Part shown: positions 7,037 to 13,321 of the stretch, in pieces
How positions within the stretch are numbered: the first letter of the stretch is position 1
Layout: each line of letters starts with the position of its first letter
Source of the DNA: JAFGQJ01 sp964495755
GTDB lineage: Bacteria > Spirochaetota > Spirochaetia > SZUA-6 > DRHE01
Assembly: GCA_964495755.1 (NCBI GenBank)
Contig: CAZBXU010000104.1
Location: forward strand, 1 to 13,321
Reading direction: 5' to 3'
Length of the DNA stretch: 13,321 nucleotides
Notes under the pieces: generated by a model
Databases searched by the model: none
What the model was told of the DNA's origin: nothing
The model's input: the letters and a program-made list of their open reading frames with translations, nothing else
Translations under genes and position numbers: made by a program

Positions 7037-8767
7037 ATGACGGAGGGGATGCGGCAGGGACGTCTGCCCTTTGATCTCGATAACCCGTATCTGAAGAAAC
7101 AGCTTATCGCTTATATCGGGAACAAGCGCAGCCTTCAGCCCCTGCTCTACCAGGTGTTTTCCAAGATCGGTAATTGCGGGCGTGGTAGTGGCCGTTCCGC
7201 CACCCAGCCTGCAGTATTCCTCGACCCCTTTGCCGGTTCAGGGAGCGTGGCCCGCTTAGCCCGCTACCTGGGCTTTCGGGTACTGGCCAACGACTGGGAG
7301 TACTACGCCTTTGTACTCAACTATGCCCATTTGTGCATTGGCAGTTCCGAGGCCAAAGGGCTGTTTCGATCACGGGGTGGACCGCAAGCGTTACTGGCGG
7401 AGCTAAACGCGCTCCCCCCGCCGCTGGAGGCGGACCGCTACATATCCCGCTACTATGCGCCGGTCAGCACCGAAGCTGCGGATTATCACACGGAGCGTCT
7501 GTTCTACACAAGGGAAAACGCCCTGATCATCGACGGGATCCGCAGCCGGATTGAGAAGATGTACCCGGGGACTGAGGACACCCAGGAGAAGCTACTCCTC
7601 CTGGCCGCCCTGCTGTACCAGTGCGCCACCCACACCAACACATCCGGGGTGTTCAAGGCCTGCCACAAGGGTTTCGGCGGGCATAGCAGGGATGCACTGG
7701 GACGCATTCTTTCCCCGATCCGTCTCCAGATGCCCATCCTGATCGATACCCCTGGAAAAGCCGAGGTCGGCTGCCAGGATGCGCTTCAGTTCGTCCGTTC
7801 CCGGCCTGCGGAGCTCTGCTACCTCGATCCGCCCTACAATCAGCACCAGTATGGTTCCAACTACCATCTGCTCAATACCATTGCCCTGTGGGACAAACCG
7901 GCGGTGAACAACGAGCTTCGCGGCGACGGCCGGCTGAAACATAAAGCCGGGATTCGAAAAGACTGGGTGAAGACCCGATCGGCTTACTGCTACCGCCGCA
8001 GCGCGGGTCGGGAGTTCCGGGAGCTCCTGGATGCGATCGACGCCCGACACATTGTGCTGAGTTACAACACCGAGGGGATCATCCCCTTCGAGGAGCTGGT
8101 GGAGCTGCTGGCCTCTCAGGGTCGGATCGAGCTGTTCGGCAATGAATATGTGAAGTACCGGGGGGGCAGGCAGAGCATCGCCAGGCAGGTGCACAATCTT
8201 GAGTTTGTGCTGCTCCTCGATAGAAATCGGTCGACCTCGGGGCCGGATCGCCAACGACTGGAGCGGGCCGTGCTGGCAAACAGACTGGCAGTCCTGATGA
8301 AGCGCTCCTTCTGCCCCGAAAAGATACGGCGTCGTTTCGCTCTCGGCTCCTGGAAGCATCCCTGGTTGGCGATCGAGCTGGAGGGTAAATCCTATCAGCT
8401 GCCCATGCCTCACCTGTACCGCTTCTCCCCCGAGGCGGCCGAAATGATCGGCTCCGGAGCGGACCTCCGGACACTGCTCATGGACCTTTCCTCCTGCGAA
8501 TGCGCAGACCGGCAGGAAGAAATCCATGTGGTGCTGAGGATCCTGAAGTCATCCTCCCAGAGGGCAGAGGGAAGCGACCGGGATGCGCTGCAGAGGCGGA
8601 TTCTCTGGCTGCTGCGCAAGTTCGCCCACCGCAAATACCGGGAGCGTTTCGAGAAAACCGTGGCTGAGCTCCGTACCTTTGCCGAAGAAGATTCGGAAGG
8701 TTTCGCCCTGCTCCTCCGGGGGCTGAGCGAAGTGACTGTCCTGGCCCGCGCACGATTCGTGGGGTAA
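7037..8767 (+). CDS. D12-class (alpha) adenine-specific DNA methyltransferase, orphan
   Basis: A 576-residue protein. The N-terminal motif IGNKRSL (residues 27-33), the S-adenosylmethionine-binding motif DPFAGSG (63-69) and the catalytic motif DPPY (264-267) followed by NQHQYGSNYHLLNT occur in the order of D12/alpha-class N6-adenine methyltransferases (COG3392-like). The roughly 190 residues between motif I and DPPY should hold target recognition. Family members are usually about 300-400 residues; the segment from about 385 to 576 is an extra C-terminal region that I do not recognise. No restriction endonuclease gene lies beside it, so it is an orphan methylase and may serve regulation or anti-restriction; its target site cannot be read. 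The ATG has no suitably spaced Shine-Dalgarno (AGGAGA at 7010-7015 is 21 nt away) but lies 6 nt after a -10-like box. Confidence 0.9.
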   Translation: MTEGMRQGRLPFDLDNPYLKKQLIAYIGNKRSLQPLLYQVFSKIGNCGRGSGRSATQPAVFLDPFAGSGSVARLARYLGFRVLANDWEYYAFVLNYAHLCIGSSEAKGLFRSRGGPQALLAELNALPPPLEADRYISRYYAPVSTEAADYHTERLFYTRENALIIDGIRSRIEKMYPGTEDTQEKLLLLAALLYQCATHTNTSGVFKACHKGFGGHSRDALGRILSPIRLQMPILIDTPGKAEVGCQDALQFVRSRPAELCYLDPPYNQHQYGSNYHLLNTIALWDKPAVNNELRGDGRLKHKAGIRKDWVKTRSAYCYRRSAGREFRELLDAIDARHIVLSYNTEGIIPFEELVELLASQGRIELFGNEYVKYRGGRQSIARQVHNLEFVLLLDRNRSTSGPDRQRLERAVLANRLAVLMKRSFCPEKIRRRFALGSWKHPWLAIELEGKSYQLPMPHLYRFSPEAAEMIGSGADLRTLLMDLSSCECADRQEEIHVVLRILKSSSQRAEGSDRDALQRRILWLLRKFAHRKYRERFEKTVAELRTFAEEDSEGFALLLRGLSEVTVLARARFVG

Positions 8768-8778
8768 CGGTATTGGCT

Positions 8779-8806
8779 TTGAGAAATCCGTAAATTCCTG
8801 TATCAT
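8779..8806 (+). promoter_or_regulatory. Promoter for the cyclophilin-like gene
   Basis: TTGAGA (8779-8784) and TATCAT (8801-8806) are 16 nt apart, each one mismatch from consensus. The ATG at 8815 lies 8 nt after the -10 box, so the transcript would begin at or just before the start codon. AAGG at 8807-8810 would then lie upstream of the transcript start. Confidence 0.5.
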
Positions 8807-8814
8807 AAGGTACG

Positions 8815-9195
8815 ATGAGTACTTCAGTATCGATAAAGATCGAGGATCAAAGTTTTTCCGCCGAGTTGAATGAATCACCCGCGGCGGCCATGCTGCTGGA
8901 GGCGCTTCCTGTGACGGTACGCATGTCCCGCTGGGGAGAGGAGTTCTACGGAGTTTGCGGTCTGAGTATCCCTGCGGACGCCGGTGCTCGAGAGCTCTTG
9001 GAGGTCGGTGAAATCGCCTACTGGCCTCCGGGCAGTGCACTGTGCTTCTTTTTCGGCCCCACCCCGGCCAGCACCGATGAACGGCCCCGGGCCGCCTCCG
9101 CCGTTGTACCTCTGGGGAAGTTCACGGGCGGCGTCGATGCCCTGAGAAGCTTCGGCTCGAGCATCGAAGCGAAGCTTGCAAGGCAGTCGGGCTGA
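8815..9195 (+). CDS. Cyclophilin-like fold protein (PF04126-type, TM1367-like)
   Basis: A compact 126-residue protein with no signal peptide or membrane helix. The core pattern is that of the small cyclophilin-like family: an N-terminal beta-strand segment, the block ALPVTVRMSRWGEEFYG (about residues 29-45), and the signature EVGEIAYWPPGSALCFFFGPTP (about residues 63-84), which in this family reads roughly as GDIxYWxxGxxxxxFFGxTP. The fold is that of cyclophilins, but the peptidyl-prolyl isomerase active-site residues are not conserved in this family and the biochemical role is unknown. It sits alone downstream of the methyltransferase with its own promoter-like element, 47 nt after the previous stop. 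Confidence 0.8.
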   Translation: MSTSVSIKIEDQSFSAELNESPAAAMLLEALPVTVRMSRWGEEFYGVCGLSIPADAGARELLEVGEIAYWPPGSALCFFFGPTPASTDERPRAASAVVPLGKFTGGVDALRSFGSSIEAKLARQSG

Positions 9196-9209
9196 TGCGG
9201 GAAACCGCA
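9196..9209 (+). other. Small GAAA-tetraloop hairpin directly after a stop codon
   Basis: TGCGG-GAAA-CCGCA forms a 5-bp stem with a GNRA-type loop and begins at the base after the TGA of the cyclophilin-like gene. It could protect the mRNA end or contribute to termination, but there is no T-run and it is short. Confidence 0.3.
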
Positions 9210-9228
9210 CCGGTTATACCCGTAGACC

Positions 9229-9306
9229 GTGGGGTAGAAAAATCACAGGCCCCACAAGATCGATGCAACCCTAGGTCATAATCCGATACTAGCAGGATTG
9301 TGGGCC
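9229..9306 (+). promoter_or_regulatory. Alternative-pairing (attenuator-like) spacer upstream of the glycosylase gene
   Basis: Three complementary segments lie in a row: GTGGGG (9229-9234), GGCCCCACAA (9248-9257) and TTGTGGGCC (9298-9306). The middle one can pair either with the first (6 bp, 15-nt loop) or with the third (9 bp with one bulged C). A further hairpin, AATCC (9280-9284) with GGATT (9295-9299), shares bases with the third segment. Such mutually exclusive pairings are typical of attenuators, but may also be the scarred end of an inserted segment. No known riboswitch motif is recognised, and the proposed start of the next transcript lies downstream of it. Confidence 0.35.
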
Positions 9307-9311
9307 AAACC

Positions 9312-9317
9312 TATCAT
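9312..9317 (+). promoter_or_regulatory. -10-like TATCAT box 8 nt before the glycosylase start
   Basis: TATCAT, identical to the -10 box proposed for the cyclophilin-like gene, lies 8 nt before the ATG. The best -35 at a 17-nt distance, CTAGCA at 9289-9294, matches poorly. The box overlaps the inverted repeat TCATTTT-AA-AAAATGA (9314-9329) that contains the start codon. Confidence 0.3.
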
Positions 9318-9325
9318 TTTAAAAA

Positions 9326-10093
9326 ATGAATCAAAACAAAATAGCAATTACTAAATTAAATAATCGGATAAAAAATTGTAATAAATGCAGATTATCTCTA
9401 ACAAGGCATAACGCCATTCGCGGTGAAGGAGATTTGAATGCTCGATTGCTTCTTGTAGCCCTTTCTCCGGGGGAAAATGAAGACCGGGAAGAAAAAATGT
9501 TTATCGGTCCTTCAGGTAAAATACTGGATGAACTTTCACAATCCTCCGGCATCAAAAGGAATTCTATTTACATGACAAATCTGATTAAATGCATGCTGCC
9601 AAAGAACCGCAGACCGAAGCAGGATGAGATTGAGGCATGCAGTCATTTTTTGGATGAGGAAATAAATGTGCTATCCCCGAAAGTCATTGTTCCGCTAGGT
9701 TTCTATGCGACGCGATATATTTTAACAAAGTATGCTGCGGACCCCCCGTCAGCGCGGGCAGATTATGGGGCATTTTATGGGAAGTTGCTTTTTTCCAACA
9801 GCCAAAAAATATTTCCCCTACCACACCCGGCTTCTTTGATTTACAATCCCTCTTACAAACAGGAGACGATGAAGAAATATCATAAACTACAAATCCTTTC
9901 CCGCGATTGCAAGTGGGCTACAATGTGTCCGATGAGATGGTATTTCGAAGAAGGGCGTTTGGAAAGGAAATGGATCGAATTATACTGCAAGGGTGACTGG
10001 GAAAGTTGTGTCCGTTATCAGAAAGAAGAAAATGGAATCCCTCACCCGGACTGGATGCTGCCGGACGGAAACATTGATGAAAGTTTGGTTTGA
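9326..10093 (+). CDS. Uracil-DNA glycosylase, family 4-like, with C-terminal Cys module
   Basis: A 255-residue protein. Four cysteines placed as in iron-sulfur family 4 uracil-DNA glycosylases (Cys18, Cys21, Cys89, Cys105, in CNKCRL and NLIKC...EAC contexts) should ligate a 4Fe-4S cluster. Motif A is LSPGENEDREEKMFIGPSG (about residues 46-64), and HPAS at 167-170 matches the HPS-type motif. The usual motif A begins G-E-x-P-G; here the acidic residue is replaced (A-L-S-P-G), so activity or specificity may differ. Residues 195-255 form an extra module with Cys195, Cys201, Cys221 and Cys228 and the end pattern HPDWMLPDGNID, beyond the typical length of about 200. A stop codon lies two codons before the ATG, so this start is forced; there is no Shine-Dalgarno. 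Expected role: removing uracil from DNA. Confidence 0.85.
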   Translation: MNQNKIAITKLNNRIKNCNKCRLSLTRHNAIRGEGDLNARLLLVALSPGENEDREEKMFIGPSGKILDELSQSSGIKRNSIYMTNLIKCMLPKNRRPKQDEIEACSHFLDEEINVLSPKVIVPLGFYATRYILTKYAADPPSARADYGAFYGKLLFSNSQKIFPLPHPASLIYNPSYKQETMKKYHKLQILSRDCKWATMCPMRWYFEEGRLERKWIELYCKGDWESCVRYQKEENGIPHPDWMLPDGNIDESLV

Positions 10094-10219
10094 AGCTTGC
10101 TAAACTTTGCAAATTAATAAAACTGGATTTGCAAAAATAGGAGACCAGATTGAAGATAACCCATCGTTTATGACAATACGACCACCCGCGATGATCTCCT
10201 CGCCGACTGGGGTTTTGCC

Positions 10220-10228
10220 TGCTATATT
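10220..10228 (+). promoter_or_regulatory. Possible extended -10 promoter for the DUF89 gene
   Basis: In the 185-nt gap after the glycosylase, TGC-TATATT is an extended -10 element (TGn plus one mismatch to TATAAT). No good -35 is seen. It would give a leader of about 45 nt that contains the GGAAAGG ribosome-binding site. A TTG-started 70-codon frame across this gap shows no recognisable protein character. Confidence 0.35.
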
Positions 10229-10278
10229 GGAATCCAGGCTAGGCAAAAAGACTCAATTCTTGGAAAGGTTGGACAAAA

Positions 10279-11127
10279 ATGAATATTTCCTTAGATTGCA
10301 TTCCATGTATTGTGAATAGTTTCCTTCGTTTGTTGGAATCCGGTATATTGCCTGACGCTGAAAAAGAGCCGGCTATGAGGCACTTACTGGATTACTTATC
10401 CGGAGCCAATTACCGGCAGTCGCCACCAGCCCTGGGAAGGGAAATGCATCGTTTGATTCGAGAAGTGCTGAAAAATCCGGATCCCTATAAAGAGATCAAG
10501 GCAAAGTATAACAAGATGATGCTGGATCTTTACAATGATTCCAAATATATGATTCAAAAAGCGGACGATCCATTTGACATGGCCATGCGCCTAGCGATTG
10601 CCGGCAATGTCATAGATTTTGGCCCTCAAAGGCAATTGGATGTGATGGATACCATCAATCGTGTTATACATGTCGATATTGCCATTGATGATTCGTTGCA
10701 GTTACGACATGATTTACAGAACGCTTCCACTGTTCTGTACATTGGCGACAACTGTGGCGAAATCGTGATGGATAAACTTTTCATAGAGACCATAAATCAT
10801 CCCGATATCTCCTTTGCTGTGCGCGGCGGTCCGGTCATAAATGACGTGACCGTTGAAGATGCGGAAAAAGTCGGGATGAATCAATTTGCTAAAATCGTAA
10901 CAACCGGAGACGATGCACCGGGTGCTGTATGGGAAACCGTTTCGGATAAATTTAAAAAAATCTTTTATAAAAGTGATGTCGTGATAGCCAAAGGGCAGGG
11001 AAATCTTGAAGGATTGATTGATGTACAGCATAATATTTATTTTCTGCTCGTCACCAAATGCGATTTGATTGCAAACCGCGTGGGTGCAAAAACGGGTGAT
11101 TTTATTGTAAAACGAAATTTTTACTAA
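10279..11127 (+). CDS. DUF89/ARMT1-like protein, candidate damage-control phosphatase
   Basis: A 282-residue soluble protein of the prokaryotic DUF89 (PF01937) type, of normal length for the archaeal/bacterial subgroup. Conserved features in order: an N-terminal CIPC pair (residues 7-10), GDNCGEIVMDK (156-166), RGGPVINDVTVEDAEKVG (182-199), AKGQGNLEGL (237-246) and a late KCDLIANRVG (260-269). The Asp/Asn residues of GDN and of VIND are those expected to bind the divalent metal. DUF89 proteins are metal-dependent phosphatases thought to remove damaged or toxic phosphometabolites; the substrate of this subgroup is not established. GGAAAGG at 10262-10268 serves as ribosome-binding site 10 nt before the ATG. 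It is followed 58 nt later by an aminotransferase gene, so the two are probably co-transcribed. Confidence 0.88.
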   Translation: MNISLDCIPCIVNSFLRLLESGILPDAEKEPAMRHLLDYLSGANYRQSPPALGREMHRLIREVLKNPDPYKEIKAKYNKMMLDLYNDSKYMIQKADDPFDMAMRLAIAGNVIDFGPQRQLDVMDTINRVIHVDIAIDDSLQLRHDLQNASTVLYIGDNCGEIVMDKLFIETINHPDISFAVRGGPVINDVTVEDAEKVGMNQFAKIVTTGDDAPGAVWETVSDKFKKIFYKSDVVIAKGQGNLEGLIDVQHNIYFLLVTKCDLIANRVGAKTGDFIVKRNFY

Positions 11128-11185
11128 ATGGCGTTCGCAGTGAATCATGTTTTAATAAAGACTATCTAAAATGAGAGGCAGAATC

Positions 11186-12355
11186 ATGGATGAACTAGTG
11201 CACATATCTAATCGAATACGGCAGATGCCAAAATCTGCCATACACGAAATGACACGTCTGTCCAAAAAGATAGACGATGTTGCCTTTTTGTCGTGGGCGA
11301 AACCGACTTCAGTTGCCCCAGAGCATATCCGGCAAGCCGCTGCCAATGCCATTGCTTCAGGTCTTACAGATGGCTATTCGGAAAGCATGGGTTTATTGAA
11401 ACTACGAGAAGAAATAGCCATAAAACTTGAACGAGACAATCATATAAAAGCTGATGTCTCTAAGATCATTGTATCTGTGGGAGCCATTGAAGGGCTAGCC
11501 GCAGCGGTTATGGCCCTTGTCGATCCGGGTGAAGAGGTAATATTGCCATCTCCTACATACTCAACGCATATTAACCAGGTTCTGATGGCATCTGCAAAGC
11601 CGGTTTTTGTACCAACCATTGAAGAAAAAGGATTTATTCCGGATATAGAGGGAATCAAAAAAGCAATCACATCAAAGACAAAGGCCATTATGTATTGTTC
11701 GCCAAGTAATCCGGCTGGAACGGTTTTTAGTGAAGCCCATCTTCGCAAGTTAGCCGAAATAGTCTTAGATCATAATTTGATGGTCATTACTGATGAAGCT
11801 TATGAATACTTTTGTTTTGATGGCCACAAGCATTTTAGCATAGCTTCTATTCCAGAAATGGAAAAGAATGTTGTAAGCTGCTTCACCTTTACCAAATCCT
11901 ATGCAATGACGGGGTGGAGGATTGGCTATTTCCACGCTCACGAGAGTCTGATTCCACAAATTAATAAAGCACACATCCCATTTGCGATATGCGCACCGGT
12001 CGCATCTCAATATGCGGCTCTTGCCGCTTTGCAAGGACCGCAGGATTGTATTATAGAGTTCAGGAATAAATACAAGTCAGCCAGAAATTTGATGTGCAAC
12101 AGATTAGACCGGCTCAAAGACATTTTTGAATATCAAAAACCGGGCGGGTCGTATTTAATGTTCCCCAAAATATTGCTCAGTGAAGGCAGAGACTCCATAG
12201 CGTTTTGTCAAAAGTTACTGAACGAAACTCACGTGTCGACAACGCCTGGCGTCGACTTTGGTCCGACAGGTGAGGGACACTTGCGTTTGTCGTTTTGTGT
12301 GCCTGAGGACATGATAAACACGGCTTTTGATAGAATGGAAAAATATTTTTATTGA
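11186..12355 (+). CDS. PLP-dependent class I/II aminotransferase
   Basis: A fold-type I aminotransferase of 389 residues. Using the ATG at 11186, the landmarks are GYSES (Tyr64), SPSNPAG with Asn175, TDEAYE with Asp203 holding the PLP pyridine nitrogen, TKSYAMTGWRIGY with Lys237 as Schiff-base lysine, and HLRLSF with Arg367 binding the substrate carboxylate. All catalytic residues are intact. It resembles the aspartate/aromatic aminotransferase (AspC-like) group, but the amino donor cannot be assigned. Start choice: GAGAGG at 11173-11178 lies 7 nt before 11186, whereas the ATG at 11171 has no Shine-Dalgarno and would add only five residues. It follows the DUF89 gene closely on the same strand and shares its AT-rich composition. 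Confidence 0.9.
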   Translation: MDELVHISNRIRQMPKSAIHEMTRLSKKIDDVAFLSWAKPTSVAPEHIRQAAANAIASGLTDGYSESMGLLKLREEIAIKLERDNHIKADVSKIIVSVGAIEGLAAAVMALVDPGEEVILPSPTYSTHINQVLMASAKPVFVPTIEEKGFIPDIEGIKKAITSKTKAIMYCSPSNPAGTVFSEAHLRKLAEIVLDHNLMVITDEAYEYFCFDGHKHFSIASIPEMEKNVVSCFTFTKSYAMTGWRIGYFHAHESLIPQINKAHIPFAICAPVASQYAALAALQGPQDCIIEFRNKYKSARNLMCNRLDRLKDIFEYQKPGGSYLMFPKILLSEGRDSIAFCQKLLNETHVSTTPGVDFGPTGEGHLRLSFCVPEDMINTAFDRMEKYFY

Positions 12356-12931
12356 AAAGCAGAAAGGAAAAGTAATACCAGGGAATATCAACAAAAAAAA
12401 TGTAGACGATTTAATGTCAAACTCGTTGAGGTTGAAACAGGAGTGACTATTTCTACTTCGATGATAATGTATAAAACACTTTCCGAATTGATAGACTCTT
12501 GTGTGCAAAGAAATCTCTATAAAAGTCCTCGTCCGGAATCGGGGCTGATATCTTCACTCCCTGCCATACGAATCGGCTCTACTTCATGAGCTCTGCGACC
12601 TGGAGGATATACATCCGTCAATAGCCGAGGCACCCGACAGGTATATAGACAGGGAAAAGGCGTTGCAGGTGCTGATACTGCTTGAAGATCCGTAGTGGTT
12701 GGAAGGCAAGAAGGGCTTTCCGTAGCGTACGGCGCACAACTTCGCATGCACAGCTCTCCACGCTTTGTTTCAGTCTGGCGCACTGTATAGATAAGAAAAG
12801 GTGGATGAAGGATATGAAAATTAGGCTGATAGAAGGCCGTGGTTGCATTTTATTGGGCAGGGTAGTAGTTAGATGCACCCTGAAATTATATCCTGTAGGC
12901 TAAAAAGGGTGTCCACGAAATCGGGGGAAGT
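12356..12931. other. 575-bp stretch with only degenerate coding-like fragments
   Basis: No intact gene is supported here. The frame running on after the aminotransferase stop stays open to the TGA at 12587-12589 and has a protein-like centre (RFNVKLVEVETGVTISTSM, about 12404-12460) but no ATG. A second frame, 12549-12686, reads SLPYESALLHELCDLEDIHP and onward before a TAG. Composition turns GC-rich within it, near 12,590. The stretch is best read as remnants of former genes, perhaps including whatever preceded istB, although no istA motif was recognised. Confidence 0.4.
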
Positions 12932-13321
12932 CCAACCTACGAGCAGTATCTGGCCGAAGTGCTGGATGGGGAACGGGAGGAACGTCGTAGGCACCGAATC
13001 GAACGGTATTTGAGGGCTTCTCGGCTTCCCTTGGAGAAGAGTCGGGAGAGCTTCGATCGAAGCCGACTATCGGCTAAGGTCGATGTCCAGTTGAGCCTCC
13101 TGCTGGAAGGATCGTTTGTGGATCGTGCTTAGAATGTTTTGGCTTTGGGGAATCCAGGCAGTGGGAAATCCCATCTTCTCTGCGCGATAGCCCTGGAACT
13201 GGTCTATCAGGGACGACGGGTGTTGTTTCCCCTGCTGTCCCATCGTTACGAGCGGGGCAGCGTCATGGTCACAGCCAATCTCCCCTTTTCTGAAAGGGAA
13301 AGAATCTTTAAAGATCCCATG
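12932..13321 (+). pseudogene. istB: Broken istB: IS21-family helper ATPase with TAG and internal deletion
   Basis: The frame from 12932 reads PTYEQYLAEVLDGEREERRR and on to FDRSRL, typical of the N-terminal region of IstB helper ATPases. The frame is interrupted by TAG at 13130-13132, in place of the residue that normally joins ..VDRA to NVLALGNPGSGKSH. After the stop the same frame gives Walker A GNPGSGKS (13148-13171), then GRRVLFPLLSHRYERGSVM and TANLPF up to KDPM at the window edge. In intact IstB about fifty residues, including the Walker B DDIGY segment, separate the RVLF strand from the LLSHRYERGS segment; here they are fused in frame. No start codon exists between the TAG at 12896-12898 and the homology. 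The gene continues beyond the window. Confidence 0.85.

Larger units (their letters stand above)
9310..12590. other. AT-rich, probably horizontally acquired segment
   Basis: Base composition changes visibly near 9,310, from GC-rich genes using G/C third positions to AT-rich genes full of AAA, GAA, ATT and TTT codons, and changes back near 12,590. Three same-strand genes fill it. A broken IS21-type remnant lies on the right and an inverted-repeat-rich spacer on the left. No clear direct repeats or attachment sites were found at the edges. Confidence 0.6.

Noticed and set aside
7592..8527. 311-codon minus-strand open frame
   Set aside because: Antisense to the methyltransferase, with no recognisable protein features.
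7037..8767. Restriction-modification system
   Set aside because: No endonuclease or specificity gene lies on either side; the neighbours are the MoxR operon and a cyclophilin-like protein.
10107..10319. 70-codon frame starting with TTG between the glycosylase and DUF89 genes
   Set aside because: No ribosome-binding site, overlaps the DUF89 start in another frame, and resembles no family I know.
9200..12600. Integrase-mediated genomic island with attachment sites
   Set aside because: No integrase gene, no tRNA end and no matching direct repeats at the two composition boundaries within this window.
12814..12903. 29-codon frame with AAGGAT-like upstream, just before the istB remnant
   Set aside because: Lies in decayed sequence, is short, and has no conserved feature; the upstream purine run is not convincing evidence.
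1..13321. CRISPR array, tRNA or rRNA genes
   Set aside because: No regularly spaced direct repeats, no cloverleaf-type sequence and no rRNA-like segment were seen on either strand.

Overview
The window is bacterial chromosome: tightly packed genes, operons with 4-bp start/stop overlaps, and one decayed insertion sequence. Two kinds of DNA are visible. Positions 1 to about 9,200 are GC-rich and carry host-style genes. Positions of roughly 9,310 to 12,590 are clearly AT-richer, with different codon choice, and look acquired. From about 12,590 to the end the DNA becomes GC-richer again and is full of gene remnants. The gene styles made me think of a spirochaete or another anaerobic, double-membraned bacterium, but nothing here fixes the taxon.

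Layout. A 30-codon open frame with a CPIC motif overlaps the start of a multi-pass membrane transporter of the drug/metabolite or NIPA type (139-1083, +). Facing it is a four-gene minus-strand operon (6995 to 1145): a MoxR AAA ATPase, a membrane-anchored DUF58 protein, a TgpA-like membrane transglutaminase, and a lipoprotein with a PQQ-type beta-propeller. The genes overlap by 4 bp or abut, so they should be made together. The likely role is envelope protein assembly or quality control, with the ATPase and DUF58 protein on the inside serving the membrane transglutaminase and the propeller lipoprotein outside. No von Willebrand A (BatA/BatB-like) gene is present.

Divergent from the operon is an orphan D12-class adenine DNA methyltransferase with a long unassigned C-terminus (7037-8767, +), then a small cyclophilin-like-fold protein (8815-9195, +). 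The AT-rich segment holds a family-4-type uracil-DNA glycosylase with an extra cysteine-bearing C-terminal module (9326-10093), a DUF89/ARMT1-like protein (10279-11127) and a class I PLP aminotransferase (11186-12355), all on the plus strand. The window ends in a broken istB (IS21 helper ATPase) with a missing start, an in-frame TAG and an internal deletion that removes Walker B.

The most interesting points are: (i) four first-in-transcript genes (moxR, methyltransferase, cyclophilin-like, glycosylase) have a -10-like hexamer only 6-9 nt before the start codon and no usable Shine-Dalgarno, which suggests leaderless mRNAs; (ii) mutually exclusive pairings in the spacer before the glycosylase; (iii) the glycosylase/DUF89/aminotransferase trio as a possible damage-control cassette; (iv) the unusual composition of the MoxR operon.
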